Below are positions 27,248 to 36,475 of a stretch of 37,461 nucleotides of DNA, piece by piece; position 1 is the first letter of the stretch, and each line of letters begins with the position of its first letter. Origin of the DNA: a virus. Where the stretch lies: positions 1 through 37,461 of IMG/VR virus record IMGVR_UViG_3300006805_000072; one strand, 5' to 3'. Made by a program: the position numbers and the translations under genes. The notes beneath the pieces are model-generated. The model had not been told where the DNA came from. It saw nothing but the letters and a program-made list of their open reading frames with translations, and did no database searches.

Positions 27248-28753
27248 ATGGCACTTGGAAGCTCACGATCGAATGTTCTAGGTATCAAAGAAGAAACAAC
27301 CGAAGGCACGCTGATCGATCTTGGTGCAGGTACTGACTACGTTACGCTTCAGCCTGACGTGTCGCTGTCGCCATCATTCGAGGTTCTTTCTAACGACGAG
27401 ATCCGCGCATCGATCGGATCTGCAAAGCCAATCCAGGGTCTTGAGAGTCCAGAGCTTTCGTTCTCTCACTACCTGAAGGGTTCTGGAGTTGAGGGTCAGT
27501 CGCCGGAGATCTCTGAGGTTCTCGAGTCAGGATTCGGAGCACAGACCGTAAACGCTACTGAGCGTGCCACGACTTCATCCTCGACGGTGTCACTCGTAAA
27601 GCTCGCGGCCGGCGGCTCTGACTTCGCTCGTGGTTTTGCGATGCTGATCAAGGATGGAACGAACGGCTACTCGATTCGTAACGTGCTGAGCATGGCGACG
27701 AACGACGCAACACTTGCTTTCAATTTGGCGAACGCGCCAGCAAGCGGCATCAACGTCGGCAAGTGCGTGAACTTCTCGCCTTCGAACTCTGGACATCCTT
27801 CCTTCTCGGCTTGGCTGTACCGGGGCAACGGCCATGCGATCGAGGCGATTGCAGGAGCGCAGACAACACAGATCGGCTTCAACGTAAACGCCGGCCAGTT
27901 GATCAACGCCAACTTCACAGCTCAAGGAACCAAGTACTTCTTCAACCCGATCCGCATCGCTTCTGCTGACGCTTATCTCGACTTCCTCGATGACGCGACA
28001 ACACGAGCGGCAGCGGTAACGGTTAAAGCGTACCGTGATCCATACGAGCTTGCGACTGCACTCCAGGATTCGATGAACTCGCTCGGTTCAACGAACACGT
28101 TCACAGTCACCTACTCGTCGACAACTGGTAAGTTCACATTGGTTTCGGATGGAACAACATTCAGCCTCTTGTGGAGCAGCGGAGCAAACACAGCGAACAC
28201 GATCGGCGACAAGATCGGATTCTCTGTTGCTGCCAACGACACTGGCGCTCTGACCTATACGTCAGACAACGCACAGACGTATGCTGCGCCTTACACTCCG
28301 GCGTTTGATTCAACCGATCCAATCGCTGCGAAGTATCTTGAGATCCTTCTCGGTGACGAGACTGACACGACTTGTTTCTGTGCTCAGACGGTTGACGTGT
28401 CCATGTCGATCACTAAAGCAAACGTGCTTTGCATGTGCGCTGAGAGTGGCGTTCAGCAGAAGCTCGCGACTGGTCGCCAGGTCACAATGACGATCACAGC
28501 ACTCCTCGACAAGTACGAGGCGAAGATGTTCCAGCGCTTCCGGTCCAATACCGAAGTCGCTGCAGCATTCAACTTCGGACCGCGCTCTGGCGGCAACTGG
28601 GTAGCGGGACAGTGCGGCAACTTCTTCTTGCCAAATGCGGTTGTATCGAGCTTTGAGCTGACTGATCTCGATTCAGTGATTGGCCTCAATTTGGAATTGA
28701 CAGCGTTCGTTGACTCGAGTGGCAATGGAGAAGTTTACCTAAACTTCCTCTAG
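27248..28753 (+). CDS. Major tail tube protein with inserted domain
   Basis: The product has 501 residues. RBS GGAGGG abuts the first ATG (27245), so the second (27248) is better spaced. SRSNVLGIKEETTEGTLIDL and LQPDVSLSPSFEVLSNDEIR at the start and LSFSHYLKGSGVEG are standard for siphovirus tube proteins, with C-terminal strands VSSFELTDLDSVIGLNLELT. It is unusually long because of an insert at about residues 235-345 (DPYELATALQDSMNSLGSTN, then FTVTYSSTTGKFTLVSDG and IGFSVAANDTG) that resembles a domain in the protein at 31538. Hexameric rings form the tail tube; the insert probably faces outward. Confidence 0.85.
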   Translation: MALGSSRSNVLGIKEETTEGTLIDLGAGTDYVTLQPDVSLSPSFEVLSNDEIRASIGSAKPIQGLESPELSFSHYLKGSGVEGQSPEISEVLESGFGAQTVNATERATTSSSTVSLVKLAAGGSDFARGFAMLIKDGTNGYSIRNVLSMATNDATLAFNLANAPASGINVGKCVNFSPSNSGHPSFSAWLYRGNGHAIEAIAGAQTTQIGFNVNAGQLINANFTAQGTKYFFNPIRIASADAYLDFLDDATTRAAAVTVKAYRDPYELATALQDSMNSLGSTNTFTVTYSSTTGKFTLVSDGTTFSLLWSSGANTANTIGDKIGFSVAANDTGALTYTSDNAQTYAAPYTPAFDSTDPIAAKYLEILLGDETDTTCFCAQTVDVSMSITKANVLCMCAESGVQQKLATGRQVTMTITALLDKYEAKMFQRFRSNTEVAAAFNFGPRSGGNWVAGQCGNFFLPNAVVSSFELTDLDSVIGLNLELTAFVDSSGNGEVYLNFL

Positions 28754-28761
28754 GAGCTTCG

Positions 28762-29103
28762 ATGGTCATCGATTTCGTGTCTGCATCTATGAAGGCGGGG
28801 GAGAATTCTCCCGCCGAATTCGTTGGAACAATCAAAGTAAAGGTGCCCAGCTTCTCCGAGCGCCTTCGTCTTCAAGCCGAGGTCGCTGGCAAAGATGTGG
28901 GAGCTGATGACATCGCCGGACGTCTAGAAATGGTCGCGGCACTGGCTGAGAAAGTTCTTCCGATGATTCAGGAAGTATCCATCGCGACTGCTGATGGTTC
29001 GGCTGCCGCTAAGACAAGTGAAGAGATGTTTAATAATCCGGCGTTCGATAAGTTAACGGCCGAGATTGCACTCGCTGCACTTCGAGGCTTCGCGGGAAAC
29101 TAG
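28762..29103 (+). CDS. Tail assembly chaperone, short form (gpG-like)
   Basis: The product has 113 residues. Its place between the tail tube and tape measure genes is that of lambda G. The middle is helical (FSERLRLQAEVAGKDVGADD, then LEMVAALAEKVLPMIQEVSI), as expected of a chaperone that coats the tape measure. It ends ...GFAGN and TAG. The codons before the stop form G-GGA-AAC (29094-29100), a canonical -1 slippery heptamer. Confidence 0.8.
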   Translation: MVIDFVSASMKAGENSPAEFVGTIKVKVPSFSERLRLQAEVAGKDVGADDIAGRLEMVAALAEKVLPMIQEVSIATADGSAAAKTSEEMFNNPAFDKLTAEIALAALRGFAGN

Positions 29104-29342
29104 AGCCGGCGATCAGGGCGCAGGTTCGAGCGTTGTACCACAAGCAACGGTTTGAGAACGAAGCGCTCTGGCTGGTCGCCGAGTACAACCAACGTCGAAG
29201 ACTTAAGGCCGTGGGGTTGACGCAAGACATGTCCACGGTTGATGCTTTCAGAGGTGAGGCGTTTCTCATCATCTCTGATGAGATAGATTCGCTCGAGGCA
29301 AAGGCCAGAGAGAAGGCCGAGAAGAGTTCGAAGCGGAGGTAA
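28762..29342 (+). CDS. Tail assembly chaperone, frameshift fusion form (gpGT-like)
   Basis: Slipping -1 on GGGAAAC (29094-29100) bypasses the TAG at 29101 and continues CTA GAG CCG..., giving about 193 residues. The extension is RAQVRALYHKQRFENEALWL and a charged helix with EAKAREKAEKSSKR. Open reading without a start codon of its own, correct phase and conserved site position match the lambda G/GT mechanism (lambda uses GGGAAAG). The product is expected at a few percent of the short form. Confidence 0.8.
29133..29342 (+). CDS. Tail assembly chaperone T-part (read by -1 frameshift)
   Basis: This frame begins behind the slippery site and has only a TTG at 29133 without RBS, so it is probably not translated by itself but as the C-terminal part of the fusion. 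It encodes a helical, charged segment (LVAEYNQRRRLKAVGLTQDM, then DEIDSLEAKAREKAEKS). The T-part normally contacts the tail tube protein during tail assembly. Confidence 0.7.
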   Translation: MYHKQRFENEALWLVAEYNQRRRLKAVGLTQDMSTVDAFRGEAFLIISDEIDSLEAKAREKAEKSSKRR

Positions 29343-29345
29343 GTC

Positions 29346-31541
29346 TTGGCTATCTCAGTACCAGTCGACATAGACCTGCAGATCAAGAAAGCGATTGAAG
29401 ATACAAACGATCTTGTGTCCGGCGTGAACAAGTCTCTCGGCGGTATTGAGAAGCAGGCGAAGGCAACTGGTCTCGCGGTGAGTGGCATCGCCTTCGTTGA
29501 GATCACTCGCGCTGCAATTGATTTCGGCAAGACACTCGTCAGCGTTTTTGAGAAAGCAATCGAAGAAGCGATAGATGCTGACAATGCGATTCAAGGACTT
29601 TCGTCTTCAATGAAGGCGGCGGGGGATTTCTCTGAGCAGAACGTCAGGGTCTTCGAAGACTTGGCAAAGTCATTGGCTGCTGTCTCTAGATTCAGCGACG
29701 AGGCCGTTCTAGATGCATTCAGGATCGGTAAGCAGTTTGGCTTGTCGAACAGAGAGACGGCGAAATTCGGCAAGGCCGCCGTTGAGCTTGCATCGTTTCT
29801 TGGTCAAGACCTTGAGACAACCGCTCGTCAGTTGGGTCAGACTTTCGACGGCACGGCGGGGAGAATAGCAGAACAGGTGCCTGCACTGCGCGGCCTTTCT
29901 GAAGAAGCGCTCAGGGCAGGCGGTGCGCTTGATGTTGTTTTAAAAGTCGCGGGCGGTTCGGCCGTCAGAGATCTCGACAAGTTTTCAGTTCAGGTCGAGA
30001 AGCTGAAGCAGGCCTTCGGTGACATATTTGAGGAGCTTGGTTCATCGATAGTGAAGAACCCAGCGCTTATAAATTCACTGAAGATCATCGGCGGGCTGTT
30101 CAGAGACATCGCCGTTGCAATTGGAGAGAACGACCAGATATTCAGGTCTTTCATATCTGGAAGCCTATCGTCAATGGTGAAGGGCTTCTATGTTGTCTCG
30201 CAAGTCGTTGAGGCTGTGAACAGCGCTTTCTTTAAACTCGCAAAGTTCTTAGAGCCAGCAGTGCAGGCTCTTGAGGCGTTCGACAAGGCAACCGAGGCAT
30301 TGAAGAAAGGCGACATTCGCGGATTTGCAAGATCGCTTGACGTGGTAACAGCCACTCGTGATCGATTCAAAGAGATCGATAAACTCGCCGAAAGAGATGC
30401 GAAGATCTTCGATAAGTTCAACACGGCGCTGTCTGAAGTACAGGCCGCGATTGATAAGGCAGCCGATGGTCAAGAGAGATTGACCAAGGAGGCTGAGAAG
30501 ACTGGTCTGCAGTTTGATAAGAACGGCGACAAGTCAAATCGACAGGCTGAGTCTTACGCCCAGATGATGGAGAGAATCAAGGCCGCTCAAGCTGGTGCGT
30601 TTGAACGTCTCAAGAAGAACACTACTGAACTTGAGAAGCAGACTGAAGAACTGAAGAAGCAGCATGATGCCGAGCGTGAGCGAATTGCCGACATAGTTAA
30701 GAACCCGGTTAAAGCAATATCATCAAACAGAGAGAACACCCTTAAGTTAGATCTTAAAACACAAGAAGCCACAGCCGCCATGACTGGCGTTGTGACAAAT
30801 GCACTTCAGGGAAGACAGGGGGCGGTGAATCTTATCTCAGCCGGGGCTGAAGCGGCCGGCAGAATGCTGCTGGGTGTCCCAGGATTCGGCGAGATTGCCA
30901 AGCTTTTGAGTCAGGGGCCAGAGGCTACTAAGGCAGCCGTTAAGGAGTTTTTAAAGGCAATCCCTGACATCATTGATGCCATCATTGATTCCATTCCAGA
31001 GATTGTAGATGCGTTTATTGAAGAGCTTCCACGTCTCATCGAGAAAGCGATTGAAAGACTGCCGAAGATCTTGGTCGCAGCGTTCAAAAGCTCGGTGATT
31101 ATCAAAGCAATTGCAGCCTTGTTCTCTGATGGATTCAGGCAGGCCGTCGGTCAATTTATCGATGGGGCTGGCCGATTCATAGACGAGCTAGTGCGCGGAG
31201 CTGGAACTTTCATACAGAAGCTCATCGATGAGTTAGTCAAGGCAATTGGCCAGGTAGGCGATGCGCTCAATCCATTCTCTGGAAGCAACAGCGGAGTTGG
31301 TGGATTGGTTGGCGGTATTGGCGACGTGCTCGGAGGAATAGGATCGTCTATTGGAAGTGTGTTTGGATTCAAGGGCGGTGAATCAACCTCAAGTCTCATC
31401 TCAGCTGGATCAGGCTTCCAGTCAAAAGGTTCAGCCGGCGGCGGTTTCTCGCAAGGCCCGCAAGTTGTCAAGGTCCAGATCGGACAGCGTGACCTGGCGA
31501 CGGCGATACTTGATCTCAACAGGCAAGGATTCAGAACATGA
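29346..31541 (+). CDS. Tape measure protein
   Basis: The product has 731 residues from a TTG start behind GGAGG in the end of the chaperone gene. It is helical throughout: DLQIKKAIEDTNDLVSGVNK near the start, a coiled coil at about 398-451 (MERIKAAQAGAFERLKKNTT, then ELEKQTEELKKQHDAERERI), long hydrophobic segments at about 478-638 (KAIPDIIDAIIDSIPEIVDA and similar repeats), and a Gly/Ser-rich stretch near 643-700. Length and composition are normal for a tape measure: it sets tail length and is ejected ahead of DNA. At 1.5 angstrom per residue the tail would be about 110 nm. Confidence 0.92.
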   Translation: MAISVPVDIDLQIKKAIEDTNDLVSGVNKSLGGIEKQAKATGLAVSGIAFVEITRAAIDFGKTLVSVFEKAIEEAIDADNAIQGLSSSMKAAGDFSEQNVRVFEDLAKSLAAVSRFSDEAVLDAFRIGKQFGLSNRETAKFGKAAVELASFLGQDLETTARQLGQTFDGTAGRIAEQVPALRGLSEEALRAGGALDVVLKVAGGSAVRDLDKFSVQVEKLKQAFGDIFEELGSSIVKNPALINSLKIIGGLFRDIAVAIGENDQIFRSFISGSLSSMVKGFYVVSQVVEAVNSAFFKLAKFLEPAVQALEAFDKATEALKKGDIRGFARSLDVVTATRDRFKEIDKLAERDAKIFDKFNTALSEVQAAIDKAADGQERLTKEAEKTGLQFDKNGDKSNRQAESYAQMMERIKAAQAGAFERLKKNTTELEKQTEELKKQHDAERERIADIVKNPVKAISSNRENTLKLDLKTQEATAAMTGVVTNALQGRQGAVNLISAGAEAAGRMLLGVPGFGEIAKLLSQGPEATKAAVKEFLKAIPDIIDAIIDSIPEIVDAFIEELPRLIEKAIERLPKILVAAFKSSVIIKAIAALFSDGFRQAVGQFIDGAGRFIDELVRGAGTFIQKLIDELVKAIGQVGDALNPFSGSNSGVGGLVGGIGDVLGGIGSSIGSVFGFKGGESTSSLISAGSGFQSKGSAGGGFSQGPQVVKVQIGQRDLATAILDLNRQGFRT

Positions 31542-32674
31542 GCGTCAAGGTTTGCTATCCAAATTACTTCTCATCTGAACGCTACTCGACACTGACGGCA
31601 TCGAGCGCAGCTACAGGGTTCGCTGTGACGAATCTTGAGGGAACGACAAGGCGGTCAAAGGTCTGGCGATCTGCCGGATACTTCAACGTCACATCATCGA
31701 ACAATGTGATTCGGTTTCGAGATGCAAGCGGCGGGGCTGACAAGGATGCAACGATTGCCGTCGCCGAGTACACGACAGACGCCGCATTCCTTGCGGCCGT
31801 AGACGCAGCGATGGAAGCTGCCGGGGCCGCGAACTATACCGTGACCAGAGACTCCACATCAAAGAAGCTCACGTTCACATCGGATCTCAGCGGCGGGGCA
31901 TCTGCCTTCGAACTTCGATGTGCAGACGCCGCATTCACCGCAAGGTCGCTGCTTGGTTTTGAGGCAGTTAACACGTCTGGATCTGGAACATACACGACAG
32001 ACAATGTAAGAATTCACACCGATGAGTTCATTGTTCTAGACCTTGGCGTCGCCTTCAATCCGAAGGCCTTTGCTTTGTTCGGGCCAAGGAATGAACCGCT
32101 CCGCATTTCACAGACTGCTACCGTGAAGATCCAAGGCAACGCGACGAACACGTGGACGTCTCCGGCCTACACTTCGACGCTGACACACACTGACTTCGGG
32201 ATGGCTATCTATAGCGCAACAGGCCTGCACACGACTGGTCTTCGGTACTGGAGAGTTCATATCCAGGACGTCGACAACTCACGCGGATACGTTGAGATCT
32301 CATCGCTTCTTCTCGGTGACACGATGACGCTGACTCAAGGCTGTCCGCAATTCCCGCTCGACGTAAATGAGATAGATCTGTCAAAGGTCACTCGCACAAT
32401 GTCGGGCGCGTCGTTCGCAGCCATGATGGGACGGACGATGGAAGTCGGTCTTGATTGGCAGTTTCTTACAAAGTCTGAAATTGAAGCGATGCGTGATCTT
32501 TACGCAGACGTTTCGCTTGGGGTTCCATTCCATCTGATCCTTGATCCTGACGAAGTATTCTCGACCGCGCTGGAGCGTTGGGTTCTTCAGGTTCTTTTCG
32601 CTGAACCAATGCCGTCAAAGCTTGATCGACCGAATCAGTGGTCGTCGGCCTGGACAGTTGTTGAGGACGTATGA
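31538..32674 (+). CDS. Distal tail / minor tail protein
   Basis: This 378-residue protein overlaps the tape measure gene by 4 bp. Residues about 55-160 carry an I-R-F-R-D...A-T-I-A-V-A-E-Y...TVTRDSTSKKLTFTSDLSG...GTYTTDN domain that resembles the insert of the tail tube protein. Then follow FNPKAFALFGPRNEPLRISQ and YWRVHIQDVDNSRGYVEISS, both like discoidin/galactose-binding strands, and a C-terminal TMEVGLDWQFLTKSEIEAMR. Position after the tape measure suggests a distal-tail (Dit-like) protein. This is inferred from order, not from a conserved catalytic motif. Confidence 0.65.
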   Translation: MSVKVCYPNYFSSERYSTLTASSAATGFAVTNLEGTTRRSKVWRSAGYFNVTSSNNVIRFRDASGGADKDATIAVAEYTTDAAFLAAVDAAMEAAGAANYTVTRDSTSKKLTFTSDLSGGASAFELRCADAAFTARSLLGFEAVNTSGSGTYTTDNVRIHTDEFIVLDLGVAFNPKAFALFGPRNEPLRISQTATVKIQGNATNTWTSPAYTSTLTHTDFGMAIYSATGLHTTGLRYWRVHIQDVDNSRGYVEISSLLLGDTMTLTQGCPQFPLDVNEIDLSKVTRTMSGASFAAMMGRTMEVGLDWQFLTKSEIEAMRDLYADVSLGVPFHLILDPDEVFSTALERWVLQVLFAEPMPSKLDRPNQWSSAWTVVEDV

Positions 32675-33162
32675 GCTACGCAGTGGTTGGCGAGGTTTTA
32701 AAGACTGCAGACATGGCGGCTTCGCCTCCAACTTTCTTTCATAGATTCGACGTCAACCGAATGATGGAGCTGAAGGCTGTTCGTCTTCAGGTGGTTAAAT
32801 ATGGAGTACCTTCTCTTTCTTCTCTTGGTCTTGAGCTTCGCTCTGGTTATCAAGCTGGCTCTGGAGGACGCGGGCTTATAGCCACAGCCTCCACCACTTA
32901 TACACTGGCCGGCATCAGCACAGCGAATTACTCGTGCGCTGAGATCTTCTTTGAGTTCGACCAAGCTCCGCTGCTCGCCCCGAATGTCGAGTACACGCTG
33001 AACCTGACAGCGAGCGGATACACCGGCGACGACGACAATCATCTTGCATGGGTTCGGACATATCCTGATCCGATCGTCTCATTCTCTGGCTCAACAACAT
33101 TTGAACAGCTTGGCCGGTTCCCGTTCCATGTGGCGCTGATCACTCGTGAGGTGCGGCGATGA
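32671..33162 (+). CDS. Minor tail protein
   Basis: This 163-residue protein overlaps both neighbours by 4 bp. It is beta-rich (LKAVRLQVVKYGVPSLSSLG, LELRSGYQAGSGG, AEIFFEFDQAPLLAPNVEYT, LNLTASGY). It ends with FPFHVALITREVRR. A jelly-roll or immunoglobulin-like fold is plausible. It lies between the distal tail protein and the large tail-tip protein and is probably part of the tip complex. No family is recognised. Confidence 0.6.
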   Translation: MSYAVVGEVLKTADMAASPPTFFHRFDVNRMMELKAVRLQVVKYGVPSLSSLGLELRSGYQAGSGGRGLIATASTTYTLAGISTANYSCAEIFFEFDQAPLLAPNVEYTLNLTASGYTGDDDNHLAWVRTYPDPIVSFSGSTTFEQLGRFPFHVALITREVRR

Positions 33163-35360
33163 GCTACGCTTCATTTGTAGACCGCGGGGGGAAGGACGTA
33201 TTCGTATTCGCGAAGCTGAGTCGCAAGCGACGCTTCTCCGGTGCCGACATGGTCTTCGATGGCGTCGAATCAAAATACTATCTTTCATTCACACTCGGGG
33301 AAGTCGAGTCCGTTGCGCTAACACCGACAGCCACGTCGGAACCGATGGGCCGGGTTGAGCTGACTGAGGAGTCTAGTCTCGCGGCACTTGGCTCTGGCGA
33401 GTGGTTCTTTGATGAAACGCAAGACCGTCTTTACTTCGGAGCGTTCGTCGATTCAGAAGGCGGCGCGCTCGCCAACGATGTCCTTACCACAATTGTGGTA
33501 GAGTATTGGACCTTCGTCTCAAGTGCAGACATCGGATGGTTTGAAGTTCCAACAGACGACACGACAGAGCAGGTTCGATGGGCCGGCTGTATCTCTGAAC
33601 ATCCAGAGATCACTAAGTCAGCTGCCGATCATTTCGCTGGATTCACTCCGGTCGAGATCTCTCCACTCGTGATCGCATGGCACAATACGGACCTTTTCGA
33701 GAACGCATACTCTGACTCCTATGCCGACTGTTCGGCCGAGATCTGGACAGCGCTCGGATCAATCGACACCACTCGGATCAGAAAGCTCTTCACTGGGAAG
33801 ATCAAAGGCGTTCAGATCACTGACACAGAAATGCGATTCAGTCTGATCGAGGACTCGGCGATCTTTGAGAGGTCATTCGTCGGTAGGCCATACGAGGACG
33901 AATCAACAGCGCTTGATCCAAACGCCACGGGCCAGATGATCCCTTTGATCTATGGACTCACGCGATGGATCAAGGCAGTCAATATCGACTATATCAACGC
34001 TAGCCCAACAACATCTGATAACAGGACGTGGGCCGTTCACGACTGGGAGTTCGGAAGCGCTGAAGCTACCTTCACGCTTACCGGAGCCACGTCTCTTGGC
34101 GGAGGATATTACACTGTAACGATGAGTGCGGCTGATGCTGCGAAGATGATTCACACTCAGCGCGCAAAGCGCAACTCTGGCGGGGAGTGGGTCACCATCA
34201 CCAAGACTGCCGGGGTGTTTGATATGAACACTGGCGGTGCCTTCACTCCTACAAACGGGCAGGTGTTCACGCGGCCAGCGATCCAGGAGTATTACTTCCA
34301 GGTCCCGTCAAAACAGAATGCGGTACAGAACTGGTATCCATCGGCGAGCGGGACGGTTTCAAGCTCAGTGGTTGGCAACTGCCTTTGCGCAGTTCTGACG
34401 ACTGGCTTTGAGGCAGCGGCCACAGCGCTTGGTCTAACGACAATCGATCCAGATGATTTCGAAGTCTGGGTGAAGTGTATCGGTCCAGACGTTGAACAGA
34501 CTTTGGACGGGGCGTACTTCGAAGGCGATGGACCGTCAGAAGTTGGAGCTCTGCTCTGGTACTTGAAGAATATCGTCGGCCTTCCAGACTCAAGAATAAA
34601 CGTCGCGTCATTTAACACGGCTTTGGCCGCCAGAGCGATCAACGCATCGACCGAAGGTAACGTCGCTAACTTCATAACTCCGTTCACTGGATACGAGCCG
34701 GAGAAGCATCGGGATGTGATCGGCCGACTGCTCATGCAGATCGGTGCGGTTGGATACTTCAACGCCGACGGTGAGTTCACGATCAAGTGTCGCGATGCTT
34801 TCGCAACTGCTGACTGGGAATTGACAGATGCTGAGATTGAGGTCGATTCGTTTGAGTACGAGCTTTCGCAGGACGACTGCCGTTCGTTCATATTGAACGC
34901 CGCGACGTCGTACCTTGGGAGCGCGTACACGACGACAACCGCAAAGCCATCAACGACCACGACCAAGATCAGGTTCTCTGACGGGCCAAGCGGCGGTCCA
35001 GTTTCAAGCGATGAGGGATTTTCTTGGATGAATGCTCCAGCTGAGTCGATTGAACTCTACGACGTGAACAAAGACACGCAGGCCTCTGGCCGGTATCTTG
35101 GCCGGTATGGTCTAGATCGAATCGCGACGTACTACGGTGCACGGAGGGGGATCGCAAGACTTCGGGCGTTTGGTGAGATCATCGATGCTGTTCCTGGCGA
35201 GACGGTTTCGATCTCCCGCGAGATCATGCCTGGCTTTGCTTACGTTCCAGGAACTTTGCGCACTCGACAATTCTTTATCCTCGAAGTTCGGCGAACCGGA
35301 GACATGGTTGAAATGCTGATCGAGGATCAATACTCTATCGAAGAAGCTGGGGGATTTTAA
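33159..35360 (+). CDS. Tail tip / baseplate hub protein
   Basis: The product has 733 residues, the largest tail protein besides the tape measure. The N-terminal part is beta-rich (SKYYLSFTLGEVESVALTPT); the middle has AALGSGEWFFDETQDRLYFG, YEDESTALDPNATGQMIPLI and a domain with CLCAVLTTGFEAAATALGLT. The C-terminal part carries GRLLMQIGAVGYFNADGEFT and VPGETVSISREIMPG-like strands that recur in phage hub proteins. It probably binds the distal tail ring and carries the fibres. The next gene begins on its last base (TAATG). Confidence 0.65.
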   Translation: MSYASFVDRGGKDVFVFAKLSRKRRFSGADMVFDGVESKYYLSFTLGEVESVALTPTATSEPMGRVELTEESSLAALGSGEWFFDETQDRLYFGAFVDSEGGALANDVLTTIVVEYWTFVSSADIGWFEVPTDDTTEQVRWAGCISEHPEITKSAADHFAGFTPVEISPLVIAWHNTDLFENAYSDSYADCSAEIWTALGSIDTTRIRKLFTGKIKGVQITDTEMRFSLIEDSAIFERSFVGRPYEDESTALDPNATGQMIPLIYGLTRWIKAVNIDYINASPTTSDNRTWAVHDWEFGSAEATFTLTGATSLGGGYYTVTMSAADAAKMIHTQRAKRNSGGEWVTITKTAGVFDMNTGGAFTPTNGQVFTRPAIQEYYFQVPSKQNAVQNWYPSASGTVSSSVVGNCLCAVLTTGFEAAATALGLTTIDPDDFEVWVKCIGPDVEQTLDGAYFEGDGPSEVGALLWYLKNIVGLPDSRINVASFNTALAARAINASTEGNVANFITPFTGYEPEKHRDVIGRLLMQIGAVGYFNADGEFTIKCRDAFATADWELTDAEIEVDSFEYELSQDDCRSFILNAATSYLGSAYTTTTAKPSTTTTKIRFSDGPSGGPVSSDEGFSWMNAPAESIELYDVNKDTQASGRYLGRYGLDRIATYYGARRGIARLRAFGEIIDAVPGETVSISREIMPGFAYVPGTLRTRQFFILEVRRTGDMVEMLIEDQYSIEEAGGF

Positions 35361-36475
35361 TGGGGACTCGATTCTATGACTTCACGAGCGCCTTCGATCA
35401 GGTGTCTGCTCCTACTGGGTCGACGCCAACAGGCACCTCCGACTTCGTAACTGTGTCCTATGGCGTTTCAAATTACGCACGTTACATCGACACGATCGCC
35501 AACCTGAAGGCTGTATCGGCAAGCTACCGCGCTGACGGTCTTGCAATATGGGTTGATGAATTGCTTGCGTGGTTCTATTTCGACTCAGCTTCCAGTGCGA
35601 CAGGTGACGATGAGAACATCATTACTCCATCGGTAGGAACTGGGCGCTGGCTTAGAATGCAGCTCAAAGGTTTCGGAGCAGTCCAGAACGTAGCGACGTC
35701 GGCCACAATCACAGCGATGGCGTCGAGCACTCCTGTCGTGAGGCTCACTGGCTCGACGGCCACAGATCTTCAAGGGATCACCGCAGGCCTTGGCGAGCAG
35801 CTCCTTGAGCTCTACAACGCATCGAGTGCGTCGGTTACATTGAAGCATGAGAACGCAGGAGCTTCGGCGGCAAACAGGCTTTCGCTTCAGCAGTCAACTG
35901 ATCTTGAGATTAAGGCCGGCGGGGCGATGCTCCTTCGGTACGACAAGACGCTAACGCGTTGGGTTCCGGCAAGCGGTGGCGGCGGTGGTTCGGCAGGGGG
36001 CGGCGCGGCCCTTGAGTGGTTTGAAGATACAGATGCGCCGATCTTCCAAATGCTTTCAAGCCATCCAGTGTGGCGATACAGCTACGGCGTAAGCCAATAC
36101 CTCTACGGTTCGCTTCGCGTGCCTCAAAGCTATGTCGCGGGATCACCGATCAAAGTCTTGTTGCCGGTTCTTTCTCTTCAGTCTGCCGACACCAATTTGA
36201 TGCAGACTCTCGCGACTCTGGTGAGGACCGGGACTGACGCATACACTTCGACGACGAACCAGCGGACCAGTACGAACTCGGCGGTGACCAATACTGGAGG
36301 CACTCAAAACAAGTTCCAAACTGTGACGCTTGATCTGACGAGCACAACAGGCACAATCAATTCCGTAGCGGTAGCTCCCGGAGACTTGATATTGGTTCGG
36401 CTAACTCGCGGCACTGATACGAACAACAATGACATATTTGTTCCAGCATTCTCGGCGGAGGTAACTTTCTCATGA
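35360..36475 (+). CDS. Fibre / tail tip protein with glycine hinge
   Basis: The product has 371 residues. The N-terminal domain has ADGLAIWVDELLAWFYFDSA and GDDENIITPSVGTGRWLRM, a pattern widespread in phage fibre N-termini. A beta domain (TLKHENAGASAANRLSLQQS, then YDKTLTRWVPAS) and a Gly-rich hinge GGGGGSAGGGA follow. The C-terminal domain has LYGSLRVPQSYVAGSPIKVL and DLTSTTGTINSVAVAPGDLI, which I associate with phage and Bdellovibrio-type surface proteins. It is likely a fibre attached to the tail tip. Its stop overlaps the next ATG by 3 bp. Confidence 0.7.
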   Translation: MGTRFYDFTSAFDQVSAPTGSTPTGTSDFVTVSYGVSNYARYIDTIANLKAVSASYRADGLAIWVDELLAWFYFDSASSATGDDENIITPSVGTGRWLRMQLKGFGAVQNVATSATITAMASSTPVVRLTGSTATDLQGITAGLGEQLLELYNASSASVTLKHENAGASAANRLSLQQSTDLEIKAGGAMLLRYDKTLTRWVPASGGGGGSAGGGAALEWFEDTDAPIFQMLSSHPVWRYSYGVSQYLYGSLRVPQSYVAGSPIKVLLPVLSLQSADTNLMQTLATLVRTGTDAYTSTTNQRTSTNSAVTNTGGTQNKFQTVTLDLTSTTGTINSVAVAPGDLILVRLTRGTDTNNNDIFVPAFSAEVTFS

